NCBI RefSeq assembly: GCF_019059575.1
Contig: NW_024881971.1
Location: forward strand, 310,001 to 374,000
Direction: 5' to 3'
DNA length: 64,000 nt
From: Amphibalanus amphitrite
Lineage: Eukaryota > Arthropoda > Thecostraca > Balanomorpha > Balanidae
Positions 34,695 to 46,029 of this stretch are shown piece after piece. The notes under the pieces are model-generated. The model saw only the letters and a list, made by a program, of their open reading frames with translations, was not told where the DNA came from and did not search any database. Within the stretch, counting starts at the first letter, position 1. Every line of letters begins with the position of its first letter. The translations under genes were made by a program, and so were the position numbers.

Positions 34695-35165
34695 AAAGGG
34701 ACCCTCCCACCTTCAAAAAAGTTAATGAATTGGCATGAAAGTGATGTCGCTCGGTTCAGAAAGAGCAAAAACGAATATCTACCAAATTTCATCGAAAAAT
34801 ATTCACCGGTTTTCAAGATATTAGACTTTTACTTTTGTTTACTTTTTGGGATCTCCGCTGTTCCTAGCGACTTTATTTGAAAGTGCGGCATTTGCTGCGC
34901 GCAAAGCAGCATATACCACCGCGTGCTACAAAACGTTTTAGTCAAACATTTAACGGACGTTCGAAAGCCTGATGACGTCATCAGATTTCCGTAATGGTTA
35001 AGAGATAGGGACCACGCTGGTCCCACCCTGCAAGTAAAAGGAAGAAATTTCTTGAACACCATAAAGCTGCGGGGGTTGCGACCAGGATAAATGGTGGTTT
35101 CTGAGCCTGGCCGCAAACTTGGCTATCTCAACTCAAAACTAATGTTAAGGTGGGAGGGTCCCTTT
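34695..35165. mobile_element. MITE with AAGGGACCCTCCCACCTT ends
   Basis: Inverted termini AAGGGACCCTCCCACCTT (34696 on) and AAGGTGGGAGGGTCCCTT (to 35164), flanked by TA on both sides, suggest a Tc1/mariner-type non-autonomous element in the intron between modules 12 and 13. Confidence 0.65.
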
Positions 35166-35187
35166 AAATGTGCTGATTCTATTTCAG

Positions 35188-35249
35188 GTCATCTACCAGC
35201 ACCACCACCAGCACCACCGGCTCCGGAACCAAGCCCGCCACCAGCCTCC
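35188..35249 (+). CDS. low-complexity exon module 13
   Basis: 62 nt between ATTTCAG| and CCTCC|GTGAGT. The intron after it repeats that after modules 4, 7 and 10 (ACAGACGTGATATCGGCGG). Confidence 0.4.
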
Positions 35250-35509
35250 GTGAGTACAGACGTGATATCGGCGGGCACACTGTCACCCGTTTTACTCGTC
35301 TATAGGAAATAAAATATTTGGTAGTTGTAATGAATGTTGATAGAATACAAGTTTCATCTTAGATGATTTTTTCAACTGCAAGACGATCAGTTCTGACTTC
35401 ATTTTGTTATGAATGGTCGTGTTTTTGCGTCAAATAACCGCAATTATCATCTTGTGTTCCTTTTTCTTACAAGATTTTATCAAACTATAAGAAGAAATTG
35501 GTACATTAT

Positions 35510-36396
35510 CCCTCGCCGGCACAGTTGATGCAACCCCCCTAAGGTTTTTCGCGAATAACTCGCGTAAAAAGCGGCCGATCGCGACGAAACTTTCAGTACC
35601 TTGAACCTTCGCATTGATCAATTTTACACCTACCCTGAAAATTTCATGACCCTGACCCCAATGACCTTTGACCTGTGACCTCATTTCTGTGATCATGTTT
35701 GGCCGAAATCGCGGTTCGGCGCATGTCGGCTCGCATTAGCCACGCGTTTGCAAGCTTTTCGTGGTTTCAAACGTTCAAACATGTGATTTGATGTTGCTCC
35801 CATGCATTAGGGTGGGTGTCAAGGTCACCCGAAGGTCAGGTCAGGTCATTGACCTTTGGTGACCTCGGGTGACCTCGGTTCACTTTTTCGAGTTTTACAT
35901 GTATCTAGGCTAGTTTTTGGAGCTGAATTCGAATTTAGCAACCATTTGAACATTTACGAAGCAGTTTTGGTGCCTTCGTAACATGTTACGAAGCTGTCCG
36001 AGGCGGTTGACACGTATTACGAATACCCGTCACAACCCCTACCGGTTGACCTGACCTGACCTGACCCGACCTGGTTTAAATGCTTAAAGACATCATCTCT
36101 GATCAAAACTAACACGATATTCGTGATCAGCACCCCGGAAAACCACATAGCAGCCACACTACGACTTTCTAACAGGTCCCGATTTTCCCGGTTTTCGGGT
36201 CATTGACCTGACCTGGAAGGTCACCCGATGACCTAGGACCTTAAAATTGGGTATCATCGGCTTCGTCTTGTGACGGGCAACACGCTCGTTTTTTCCGCGA
36301 AGCTCTAGCTCGATCAGGGGCCAAACGCGAGGGGGGGGTCGTACCCCCCCCCCCTTGTGCCGTCGAAGGACTCAAAATGGCCTGTGCCGGCGAGGG
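35510..36396 (+). mobile_element. MITE, family F, uninterrupted
   Basis: CCCTCGCCGGCAC ... GTGCCGGCGAGGG. Flanks are TTAT and AAAC, so no clear duplication remains. The G-run of the left hairpin is mostly deleted. Confidence 0.7.
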
Positions 36397-36540
36397 AAAC
36401 CTAGCCCTGCGTAGTGCGTATGTAACGTCAAGCCAATTTCAGTAATATTTGTTGTGTGGTTAGCAGTTTTATATCTGTATTATATGCGGCGCTAATTGGT
36501 CTCTGCGTACATAGTAATTATAACATTTGTATTATTTCAG

Positions 36541-36674
36541 GTCCACCACCATCACCAGCACCATCACCAGCACCACCGGCTCCGGGATCAAGTCCTCCAC
36601 CAGCACCACCGGCTCCGGGATCAAGTCCTCCACCAGCACCACCGGGTCCGGGATCAAGTCCTCCACCAGCCTCC
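36541..36674 (+). CDS. low-complexity exon module 14
   Basis: 134 nt between TATTTCAG| and CCTCC|GTGAGT. It has three internal APPAPGSSPPP units, one more than module 8, whose flanks it shares. Confidence 0.4.
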
Positions 36675-36937
36675 GTGAGTGGCTGATCTTTGATTGAGAC
36701 TGAAAACGAAAAACTTTTTTTTTTTTGCTCTGCTGCACATGATATTTTGTCAGTAATTTCTGCTTCATGATCAATGCAATGGAAAAACTGCAGTACCATC
36801 CTCACTCAAATATTGATAACGGACTCCGTCATGATTTTTTTCTGACCATTAGACTGGTTCAGAGGTGAACACTGAACCCATTGTATTTCTGAACAGTTGC
36901 ATCTATTTGCGGTTAATTTGTATTTATTTCCTTTCAG

Positions 36938-36997
36938 GTCATCTACCAGTAGCACCACCAGCACCACCGGCCTCAGCACCAAGTCCACCATCAGCAG
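36938..36997 (+). CDS. low-complexity exon module 15
   Basis: 60 nt between CTTTCAG| and TCAGCAG|GTAGGT. It keeps phase 1 at both ends in the proline frame and has an in-frame TAG in one of the other frames, so it restricts the usable frame. Confidence 0.4.
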
Positions 36998-37099
36998 GTA
37001 GGTACGGCTCCAGAAATATTCCCCTTTTCCAAACCTTTGACGTTTGTGTTGTTTCAATTTGTATGTTTCAACTAACGTTGAAATATCGATGGCGTGTTT

Positions 37100-37105
37100 G
37101 TTTGT

Positions 37106-37144
<39 letters not shown>

Positions 37145-37148
37145 TTTG
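37100..37148. repeat. (TTTA)n microsatellite
   Basis: About eleven TTTA units, followed by a short TTTG run. Confidence 0.9.
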
Positions 37149-37355
37149 ATTGATTGTTTGTTTGTTTGTTTGCGTGTTTGTTTTTTATAGCAGGCTGAGG
37201 CTCGTTACGACGAAACAAACACATCCTCATAAATGTTTGGCTGTTACGTCAAAACTGAGGTCATTTATATCCAGACTGTTAAGTTGTCTACAAAACCTCA
37301 GGAAATAGAAATAAAAATATGATCAAGTATTGATGAGAATTACCATTTATTTTAG

Positions 37356-37430
37356 GTCCACCATCACCACCAGCCATCACCAGCACCAGCACCAGCACCA
37401 CCGGCTCCGGAATCACCACCACCAGCCTCC
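37356..37430 (+). CDS. low-complexity exon module 16
   Basis: 75 nt, a multiple of three, between ATTTTAG| and CCTCC|GTGAGT. A small internal shift takes the reading from Pro-rich to Ser/Thr-rich. Confidence 0.4.
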
Positions 37431-37703
37431 GTGAGTGTTTTAGTATTGTACTGACAGTGGACAGACACGCATGAATTGTGTATGTGTTATCAATACATTG
37501 ATAAATGATTTGATAGTTATCTCAAACAGCTTTGTATATGCTTAGTATTAGTTTATTTCTACCTTCATCTTAGAAATATTGTGAGGAATCTTGCAAGCGA
37601 TACCTAACTCAGTTTTCATGTCGTCAGAGAAAAAAAAACTGTACGAGTTACGATGCATAGGTACCTACAAATGGTGTAAGTGCTAAATATTTATCTATTT
37701 CAG

Positions 37704-37775
37704 ATCCCCTGCCCAGCATTGGTAGCACCACCACCAGCACCGCCGGCCTCAGGACCAAGCCCACCACCTGCGGGC
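37704..37775 (+). CDS. low-complexity exon module 17
   Basis: 72 nt between TATTTCAG| and GCGGGC|GTGAGT. It is open in phase 0 (IPCPALVAPPPAPPASGPS...) and in phase 1 (Ser/Thr-rich), with TAG in the third frame. It was duplicated with the next exon to 39799-40256. Confidence 0.4.
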
Positions 37776-37982
37776 GTGAGTTTACCAGCGGAATCTGCTT
37801 ATGATATACACATATTTTCCTGTGTCAATGTCCTGTGTTCCGTTCCCCGTGTCCCGTCCCCGTGTGCCTTTTTTATTTAGTCCCCTTTATGTGAAAAATA
37901 AATAAATACAACTAGGAACATGCCGATCATATCATAGATACATCTGCTGGAGTAACCACCTGTCCATTTACTACACTGGCAG

Positions 37983-38107
37983 GTTGACGGAGTCGGATGT
38001 GCGGCTCTGGCGCAGCTGAGCTGTCGACCGCCGGAGCCAATCCGGCAGTCCGGCATTTCAGCTGCCGCACACTCGCCCGTCACAGGATCAGAGGCCTCCC
38101 GAGACAG
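37983..38107 (+). CDS. non-repetitive exon of the array, copy 1
   Basis: 125 nt between CACTGGCAG| and CCGAGACAG|GTTAGT. Only phase 0 is open (VDGVGCAALAQLSCRPPEPI...SEASRD); phase 1 meets TGA at once. It follows on from a module that ends in phase 0 in the proline frame. Confidence 0.4.
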
Positions 38108-38257
38108 GTTAGTCTGGGGGACGCTTCTTGTGTGATCCATATTTGTGATTCAACCTTTGTAGTTGCACTTCATGGGAGGTGAATGTGTTTTTCATCATTT
38201 ACCGGTTAGACCTTTGTATTGTCTCTATTTATTTTTGATGGCGGCCCTCAATTTCAG

Positions 38258-38425
38258 CTTCCCGTTTCCGACCGGCTGAGACGGGTGAGCGGCGGCAGCG
38301 CAGCTGAGACGGTGAAATACAACACACCGCTCTGGTGGTCAGAGACCAATGTGACGCTCTGTTCAGTCGTTTGTGGCGCAGTTTGACGGTTTTAGTTCAA
38401 AATTAAATAAGTTTCTATTGTGCGT
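38258..38425 (+). CDS. possible terminal exon of the array
   Basis: After CAATTTCAG|, phase 2 from the previous exon gives Ser-Phe-Pro-Phe-Pro-Thr-Gly and then TGA at 38277-38279. An ATTAAA lies at 38402-38407. The 3' boundary is a guess. Confidence 0.25.
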
Positions 38426-38514
38426 TTGGCATAAGCTTTACTCTTCTGCATTTCCAATATTGATTCAATGATAGGATCTCAAGGGCCCAATCTTATAAAA
38501 TGACGTACTATATC

Positions 38515-39414
38515 CCTCGCCGGCACAGGGGGGGGGGGGTGATGCAACCCCCCCCTAAGGTTTTTCGCGAATAACTCGCGTAAAAAGCAGCCGATCGCGA
38601 CGAAACTTCCAGTACCCTCGCATTGATCAATTTTACACCTACCCTGAAAATTTCATGACCCTGACTCCAATGACCTTTGACCTGTGACCTCTTTTCTGTG
38701 ACCATGTTTGGCCGAAATCGCGGTTCGGCGTATGTCGGCTCGCATTAGCCGCGCGTTTGCAAGCTTTTCGTGGTTTCAAACGTTCAAACATGTGATTTGA
38801 TGTTGCTCCCATGAATTAGGGTGGGTGTCAAGGTCACCTGAAGGTCAGGTCAGGTCATTGACCTTTAGTGACCTCGGGTGACCTCGGTTCACTTTTTCGA
38901 GTTTTACATGTTTCTAGGCTAGTTTTTCGAGCTGAATTCGAATTTAGCAACCATTTGAACATTTACGAAGTAGTTTTGGTGCCTTCGTAACATGTTACGA
39001 AGCTGTCCGAGGCGGTTGACACGTATTACGAATACCCGTCACAACCCCTACCGGTTGACCTGACCTGACCTGACCCGACCTGGTCTAAATGCTTAAAGAC
39101 ATCATCTGTGATCAAAACTAACACGATATTCGTGATCAGCACCCCGGAAAACCACATAGCAGCCACACTTAACGACTTTCTAACAGGTCCCGATTTTCCC
39201 GGTTTTCGGGTCATTGACCTGACCTGGAAGGTCACCCGATGACCTAGGACCTTAAAATTGGGTATCATCGGCTTCCTCTCGTGACGGGCAACACGCTCGT
39301 TTTTTCCGCGAAGCTCTAGCTCGATCAGGGGCCAAACGCGAGGGGGGGGTCGTACCAACCCCCCCCCCCCTCTTGTGCCGTCGAAGGACTCAAAATGGCC
39401 TGTGCCGGCGAGGG
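38515..39414 (+). mobile_element. MITE, family F, with ATAT duplication
   Basis: Near-complete copy, CCCTCGCCGGCAC ... GTGCCGGCGAGGG. It is flanked by ATAT on both sides, showing that the 4-bp target is not always TTAA. It separates the two copies of the duplicated exon pair. Confidence 0.75.
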
Positions 39415-39798
39415 ATATTCTATTCACGGCATTTGGTAGCATTGACAGTGATACCAGTGCGGACAAACGTTTATCCGAGTCGACAAAATGATTCCTTGGA
39501 CTGGCAACATACGATGGACTGAAGTGCGTGAAAACTATTTTGCATTTGATAGCCGTTTTCTGCAGCTGAACTTCAGCCAGTGCTGCCATATCCATTCCAC
39601 GGCGTTTATAAGTTGGAGCCCAGGATAGGATATCTCGTAGACGTCCTGTACTTTGTAGATTACTCAAAACTTTGTAGATTGTGTGACAGATAACGAACTA
39701 TACATCGATATGCGATTTTTGGCTCGGTACTAAATTGTAACTGACAAACAATCAACTGTCAATAGCTAGGTGCTGGATATTTATCTCTGGTCTTTCAG
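39415..39798. other. intron stretch
   Basis: No feature recognised; the last part repeats the sequence before module 17 (GTGCTGGATATTTATCTC). Confidence 0.4.
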
Positions 39799-39869
39799 CT
39801 CCCGTCCCAGCATTGGCAAAACCGCCACCAGCACCGCCGGCCTCAGGACCAAGCCCACCACCAGCGGGC
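39799..39869 (+). CDS. low-complexity exon module 18
   Basis: 71 nt between GTCTTTCAG| and GCGGGC|GTGAGT. It is the duplicate of module 17 but one base shorter, so its proline frame begins in phase 1 and ends in phase 0. Confidence 0.4.
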
Positions 39870-39904
39870 GTGAGTTCACCAGCGGAATCTGCTTATTGGG
39901 TTTT

Positions 39905-40010
39905 TACAAACTGTCCGGTTTCCGTGTCCGGTTTCCGTGTCCCGTTTCCGTGTCCCCTTTTCGTGTCCCGTTCCCTTGTTTCGTTCCCGTATCCCGTTTC
40001 CCGGGTCCCT
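39905..40010. repeat. CCGTGTCCCGTTT short tandem run
   Basis: A degenerate run of about 12-bp units of TTTCCGTGTCCCG. A shorter version lies at 37835-37865 after module 17. Confidence 0.7.
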
Positions 40011-40131
40011 TTTAAGTTTTGTGCCTTATCAAGTCCACCTTACGTTGATTCTATTTAATTGTGACTACATGAATCTAAAAACATTCATAAGTCATCTGGG
40101 ATAATCACCTGTCCATTTACTACACTGGCAG

Positions 40132-40256
40132 GTTGACGGAGGCGGGTGTGCGGCTCTGGCGCAGCTGAGCCGTCGACCGCCGGAGCCAATCCGGCACTCC
40201 GGCATTTCAGCTGCCGCACACTCGCCCGTCACAGCATCAGAGGCCTCCCGAGACAG
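40132..40256 (+). CDS. non-repetitive exon of the array, copy 2
   Basis: 125 nt, near-identical to 37983-38107, with the same acceptor and the donor GACAG|GTTAGT. Phase 0 is open (VDGGGCAALAQLSRRPPEPI...). Joined to module 18 it stays in the proline frame. No terminal exon was found after it. Confidence 0.38.
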
Positions 40257-40303
40257 GTTAGTTTGGTGGGCGATTTTTGCATGATGCATACCTGTTTATG
40301 TTA

Positions 40304-42295
40304 CAGTGGCGGATCTAGGATTTGAGTTTAGGGGGGGCAAACATTGCGCCGCCAGGCAAGTCGGCGAGAATTTCAAATGTCCAGTCTTAGGAACAAAAAA
40401 AAAAACGAGCTACCCCTATTTTTCTCCTCGGATTTCGGGAATTACTATTTTTTTATTTTTTACATTTTTGTCAGTCCGGCCAAGCCAGGGCAGCGCAAAA
40501 AAAATTGCAGCCACCCTGACTCCGGGAGATAGTTAGAGAATAGCTCACCGGCGCTATGGACGGTCCGTCCTCTACCTCCCGCATCACCTCGGCAAGACCT
40601 CGTCCGAAAGGTCCGCCCGCGCCGGTTCTCAAGGGCTTCTGTATCCGGAGACCGATAAGGGTGGCAGCAGCAGGTTCATGTGTAAATGCCCACGAGTACG
40701 ACCAAAGGCCACATCAGCGTACGTACCTGCGATACTATACGCAGTCAGGGTTGCCACGTAGTTAAACGTATTAACAGTTGTTTCCGGTAATAGAAAATGA
40801 GATCAGTCGATTAAGAATCCCAACAAGAAATAGACGAACAGCGCATTTGTTTTCGGTCCTGCATTTATTGATGCAATTACAATGAACATTCCTTAACTTT
40901 GGGACTAAACTTCGCGAGCTAGCAAAATTATACAATAAGTGTTACTTTCGAGAGGAGATAAACGATGCTTCTACAGACTACATAGGACCACAGCGCAACA
41001 GCCAACGGAATCACACTGAACAGCGTTAAGTTCCCACAACATACTGAGCTTCTCGAACACCTCGCAAACCAAAAGCTCTGACTGAGCCCTTCTGTGTTTG
41101 TCCCCGTTACACGGCCTTTACACTGCCGAATTTTGGTACACGAGTGTGCACGAATATGCAAGTCATCCTATGTCGCGGACCGATTCGGGATCTTTCTTCC
41201 ACGGTCTTGGCATTTCGCAGACCAGTCGGTGTCCACCGCGCGACTTTTACGGTTCGTCACGACCGCCACGAATATTTCATGAAAAATGAAAATTTCGTGG
41301 CCGTTCGCCGAATTTATAATAAACGAACATGATCGCCAAACAGTCGCCGAGTCGCCGCCGACATGTCGCTGCGTGCGTCGACTTGTTGCCAAGGTATCGC
41401 CGACTATTCGCAACAGATTCGCCATTCATTCGCGATGTTCGCCGAATCATGGATCAGCTTCGACCCGCGCACGATTAGGGGGGCCCCCCACCCGTTTTCT
41501 GCAAATCGGGCTCTGTCGGCGAACTGTTCGCCTCTGTCGGTAAACTGTTCGCCGATTTCCTACACGACGTGATTCGGCGACAGGGTCGTGGCCAAAATTC
41601 GGCAGTGTAACACGGCCTTTAGATAACGGTATGGCTCATGAAAAAGCCGCGATTGGTAATCTTCTTTACGTTATTCCTCTCAGAAACCTATCTCGCACTT
41701 GTTCTCAAAGGCACGCAGTACACCGTTCTTTCTGGCCATCACTGAGTGACACAGCGGCAGTAGCTCAACCATATCGTTCAGTGGAAATGCTAGGTACTAA
41801 TGGATATTTAGACCCACCAATATTTTTTCAGCTCCTACGACCTACACCCATGCTATCTAGCAATAAAATATTATGCAAACACTTCTTATATACCCATGCA
41901 AACCCACCACTGTCCAACCGCTCACCAGTTGTGGTGACCCCTGACCCCACTGGCGTCTGGCGGTCTGCTGTTGACGGTTTGTTTACTTGGTTCAAGGTTT
42001 CAATAAATCGCGTTATTTTTTTTATTTTTTTTTTGGTAGCAGTAGCAGTAGTAGCACTGCTGATGGATGATGGACTGACATTCATGGGGCGGAGGACTTT
42101 TTTCAGCTCACAACTTAATATCACGAATATGACAACCTTCTAGTCCTCCATTTATTTCACATTTTCTTTTCAAACACCATATTTTTAGTATTCAAGTTGT
42201 AGTTTTTTAGGGGGGGCAAAAAGATATGTTTGCCCAGAGGTTTTCCGTTTAGGGGGGGCAATTGCCCATTTTGCCCCAACGTAGATCCGCCACTG
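40304..42295. mobile_element. element with CAGTGGCGGATCTA ends
   Basis: Starts CAGTGGCGGATCTAGG and ends TAGATCCGCCACTG, with GGGGGGGCAA blocks inside both ends. The termini resemble hAT elements, but I find no matching flanking duplication. No transposase is recognisable, and a second element sits inside. Confidence 0.55.
41118..41610. mobile_element. nested MITE with TTACACTGCCGAATTTTGG ends
   Basis: Inverted termini TTACACTGCCGAATTTTGG at 41118 and its inverse ending 41610, with ACGGCC outside both. The interior has many CGCCGA/TCGGCGA motifs. Confidence 0.7.
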
Positions 42296-42728
42296 CCAAC
42301 GTTTGTGAATGTACTTGCTACGAGGCGATTTGTAGTTAGCAGCATTCACAAATGACACCAGACCCATAATTATTGCATTACCATCCCCCGTGATGACGCG
42401 TTTCCTTCCGCTGTTAGCGTCTCCAGCTCCCCGTGAGGCCAGCTCTCTCCATACCGGTGAACAAAGCCCACACGGAGAAAAATAATTACTCCCCCCGGGA
42501 ATCACGATCCCCTATTTGGGAATCAACTGACACCCATGGTGTAATCCGATTCTGAAAAACAGTGTCCATACACCGTTTTTTAGTGTAAATTGATCTCGGT
42601 CAGAATCACACACCGAAGGGTCATTTGACTCCCAAAATTTTGACTCCCATTTTAGGTGTCGTGTCAAAAAAGATCCTGCAAGGTGTCAGTGTAAAATGAC
42701 ACATCTAAGCGTTTTTGACGCTATCACG

Positions 42729-43033
42729 AGGAGTTTTTATATCCTATAGGTGTCATTTCACACAGTTGAGCGTTTTCGCAATCCGCGACTCCCTTATTAG
42801 GTGTAATTTGATCCTCAGTGGTGTCATAATATTCCGTTCAAATGACTTATTGAGTGTAATTTGACCCTCGGTAGTGTCATAATATTCCGGTGTCATTTGA
42901 GCCCCATTGGGTTCAAATGACACCGGAATATTATGGCACCACTGAGGGTCAAATTACACCTAATAAGCGAGTCACGGATTACGAAAACGCTCAACTGAGT
43001 GAAATGACACCTATAGGGTTCAAAAACTCCACA
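42729..43033. mobile_element. foldback element
   Basis: Two long inverted arms (GGTGTCATTTCAC... and ...GTGAAATGACACC) meet near 42890. The surrounding 42500-43080 repeats the motif GGTGTCATTTG. Confidence 0.6.
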
Positions 43034-43229
43034 TGATAGTATCAAAAAACACTAGATTATTACAGAAATTGTTTTGACGTCACTGGTGGTATAGGTCCAG
43101 TAATTTGAATCAATGCCCCGAGTGACGTCATGTGTGTGCTAGCCATGGCTGGTCCGCTACGAAGATGAAATAGGCAATATCCCAATCAGCAGGCTGCACT
43201 GTCAATTTACGGACGATGATTTGCGGAAA

Positions 43230-43690
43230 AAATGCGAGACGAAGAAATGCGGAGACGAAGAAATGTGCGGACGAAGAAATGCGAGACGAAAAAATACGAA
43301 AACGATGAAATGCGAGACGAAGAAATGCGAGACGAAGAAATGCGAGACGAAGAAATGCGAGACGAAGAAATGCGAGACGAAGAAATGCGAGACGAAGAAA
43401 TGCGAGACGAAGAAATGCGAGACGAAGAAATGCGAGACGAAGAAATGCGAGACGAAGAAATGCGAGACGAAGAAATGCGAGACGAAGAAATGCGAGACAA
43501 AGAAATGCGCGGACGAAGAAATGCGCGGATGAAGAAATGCGGAGACGAAGAAATGCTCGGACAAAGAAATGCGAGACGAAGGAATGCGAGACGAAGAATG
43601 CAAGACGAAGAAAGGCGGAGACGAAGAAATGCGCGGACGAAGAAATGAGCGGACGAAGTTTTGCGGACGAAGAATTGCGCGACGAAGAAA
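43230..43690. repeat. 15-bp satellite GCGAGACGAAGAAAT
   Basis: A perfect 15-bp core array (about 43300-43500) with degenerate edges. Because 15 is a multiple of three it gives long artificial frames on both strands (MRDEE and its antisense). Confidence 0.95.
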
Positions 43691-43979
43691 TGTCATGCAA
43701 AGATTTGCCCGGATACGCTGCGGTATCAATTGATTTTCGGTGACCCAGACTCCGACTCCAGCTCCGGCTTCCAAAGTCGACTCCGACTCTGACTCCGGCC
43801 ACAACTGTCAACTCCACCCGACTCTGACTCTGACTCTGTAACCCTGGTGCGAACCACAGCTCAGGTCCAGTGGTTTGAGTCAATGCCCGGCCAATCAGCA
43901 AGCTGCATTGTCGTGTGACGTCATTTGTGTTCTAGCCATGCCGGTCCGCCACCGGAAGATGAAATAGCTCGACCTTGCA

Positions 43980-44245
43980 GGAAAACCGTTAGGAAAGCCG
44001 TTGACTTCAGTTGCCGGAAGTGTGCCCACGTGGGTGCGTGTGGTGTGAGCGGGGAGAGGAACTTATTTGAATTAACGCGCTTGTAATGTCGCCAAACGTT
44101 GTTTAAAGTGTAGATTTACTTCAAGTGATAGTGCTTTAGCGATAAACTTCAGATTTTATTTGTAGTTTGCTCAACATGCGTATTTAAATAACGAGGCGCC
44201 CTGTACTCGGCGAAATTTTGAAGTAGGACAAGATAGCAACGCACC
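43980..44245 (+). promoter_or_regulatory. putative promoter and 5' leader
   Basis: CCGGAAGT (ETS-like) near 44014 and CACGTG near 44027 precede a leader that ends at a well-placed ATG. The context suggests a transcription start. No TATA box was seen. Confidence 0.3.
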
Positions 44246-44257
44246 ATGGAGACGGAG
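44246..44257 (+). CDS. possible minimal first coding exon
   Basis: CACCATGGAGACGGAG|GTAAGT: a strong Kozak start, four codons (Met-Glu-Thr-Glu) and a consensus donor in phase 0. The next candidate exon at 45525 does not fit this phase, so the partner exon may lie beyond the window. Confidence 0.3.
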
Positions 44258-44940
44258 GTAAGTTTTTATGTCATTAAGCTGCAGAATAACTCTACCTAAG
44301 TAAGAAGCAATAATCACCGTTTGATGGAACATTGTTGAAATGTGAGCAATTCCTTACGGCGAATGGAGTCACGGACCCATGAGCCTTACGATAAGTTTTC
44401 ATTAGATTTCGCCATACATTTCGTGCCCAAATGTTTTGGAATTTATTTTTGCATATAAAATAAAGAATGACATGCATGTATTGTTAATTTACGTCACGTG
44501 GTTAACAACTGCAATTATGACTCTGTTGGAGAGTGTATTTTGATCCCATAAGGTGTATGATTCCGAGAATCATTTGGCAATATCTGGTATAAAGACCGAT
44601 TGGAAAGAAGACATCATCGTCAATAGATAAAATTGTAGCTGCAAGGGTGAAGACACATGTAAGCTACATTTAAAGTCTCGTTGCAGTCTGGCTAATCGTT
44701 CCTATAAGCTTCAGAAGCAGAACATACCCATGGGTATGTTGGTTAGTTGTACCATACTATTGGTCTCAAGATAAGGGCCCAGGCGACCTGTTTTTCTGAT
44801 GCGATGAATATACCCTTTATACCCTCGCCGCAGCTCGGTTCGAGTGCATCCCTCACCCCTGCACACAACCCAATCCCCGCACTCGAATATTACCGGTATT
44901 TCTTATATAGGAGACCAACAGTACCGATATTGATATTAGC
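44258..44940. other. possible intron
   Basis: No repeat or gene is recognised except a short fragment near 44530-44590 related to the foldback element at 45224. Confidence 0.35.
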
Positions 44941-45223
44941 TGATGTATGACTCTAACAGGAACAGGCTCTGAACCGCGGTATAGAAAAACCATCCCAAGA
45001 GTCATTTGACACCGTTGAGGTGACACCTACGAGGGGTGTTTTTTGAAGCGTACCAAAAACGCGCAGTTTCCAGGAGTCCGATTACACCCGGAATCAGACA
45101 CCCCCCGAGGTAATCTGACTCTGGTTGGGAGTGTATTTTATACCACATGTCGTCAAATGATTCCCGGAATCATACACCGTGTGGGATCAAAATACACCCT
45201 CAAAATCCGATTACTCCCTGAAG

Positions 45224-45511
45224 TGACACCTAAAAGGGGTGTTTTTTGAAGCGTACCAAAAACGCGCAGTTTCCAGGAGTCAGACTACACCTGGAATCAG
45301 ACACTTCCTAGAGTATTATGACTCTGATTTGGGGTGTATTTTTATTCCATAAGGCGTATGATTCCGGGAATCATTTGACGCCGTACGGTATAAAAATACA
45401 CCCTCAACCAGTGTCATAATACCCTAGAAAGTGTCTGATTCCGGGTGTAATCGGACTCCAGAAAACTGCGCGTTTTTGGTACGCTTCAAAAAACACCCCT
45501 TTTAGGTGTCA
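45224..45511. mobile_element. foldback element
   Basis: Long inverted arms: TGACACCTAAAAGGGGTG ... CACCCCTTTTAGGTGTCA, with the paired GCGTACCAAAAACGCGCAGT inside. A partial copy precedes it at 45014-45130. The right arm ends just before a possible acceptor at 45524. Confidence 0.7.
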
Positions 45512-45524
45512 TTATTTTTTTCAG

Positions 45525-45984
45525 TGCCGCTCAGTCGTTATACAGCAGTGTCCCTGACTGCTGGGTATCCTTTCAGCCCCCACGGTCACCTGGTCCGGCC
45601 GTCCGGAGCCAGTCGAGTTCTCGACAACCGGCTGCCGTCCGCCGTGTGGTGTGTAGCTGTCTGTCACCCAGTGGCAGTCCGTCTACGGTGGGTAGCTGTC
45701 TGTCACCCAGTGGCAGTCCGTCGGCCGTCTGGTGGGTAGCTGTCTGTCACCCGGTGGCAGTCTGTCTGCGGTGGGTAGCTGTCTGTCACCCAGTGGCAGT
45801 CTGTCTACGAGCAGCACACACCGAGATGGGATGCTCGGGGCCGGATGGCCGCCGTGTCTTCCCTCAGGACATGGTGGGCTCTGCACTACCTGAGGGGTCT
45901 CGGGCGATAATAGAGACGCAGTCCGATGTGGCAGCCTCCACGTGGCGGATTGCGGGTCATGCTAATAGCCACACAGAGCCACAC
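45525..45984 (+). CDS. possible exon, unknown protein
   Basis: 460 nt bounded by ATTTTTTTCAG| and GAGCCACAC|GTAAGT, open throughout in one frame (phase 2 in, phase 0 out). The central part is a tandem repeat (GGTAGCTGTCTGTCACCCAGTGG), so openness is weak evidence there. The last 55 codons (HTEMGCSGPDGRR ... HANSHTEPH) are non-repetitive. No domain was recognised. Confidence 0.3.
45640..45812. repeat. minisatellite, GTGGGTAGCTGTCTGTCACC units
   Basis: Four copies of a unit of about 36-47 bp containing AGCTGTCTGTCACCCAGTGGCAGT. Confidence 0.8.
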
Positions 45985-46029
45985 GTAAGTATTGCACTGT
46001 ATTATTCACCAGATTTGAGTGTGTTGCAG

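Noticed and set aside
41631..42143. 170-codon frame within the CAGTGG-ended element
   Set aside because: No recognisable transposase motif, and low-complexity hydrophobic end; more likely chance.
43128..43901. 257-codon minus-strand frame and 138-codon plus-strand frame
   Set aside because: Both are produced by the 15-bp satellite, whose length is a multiple of three.
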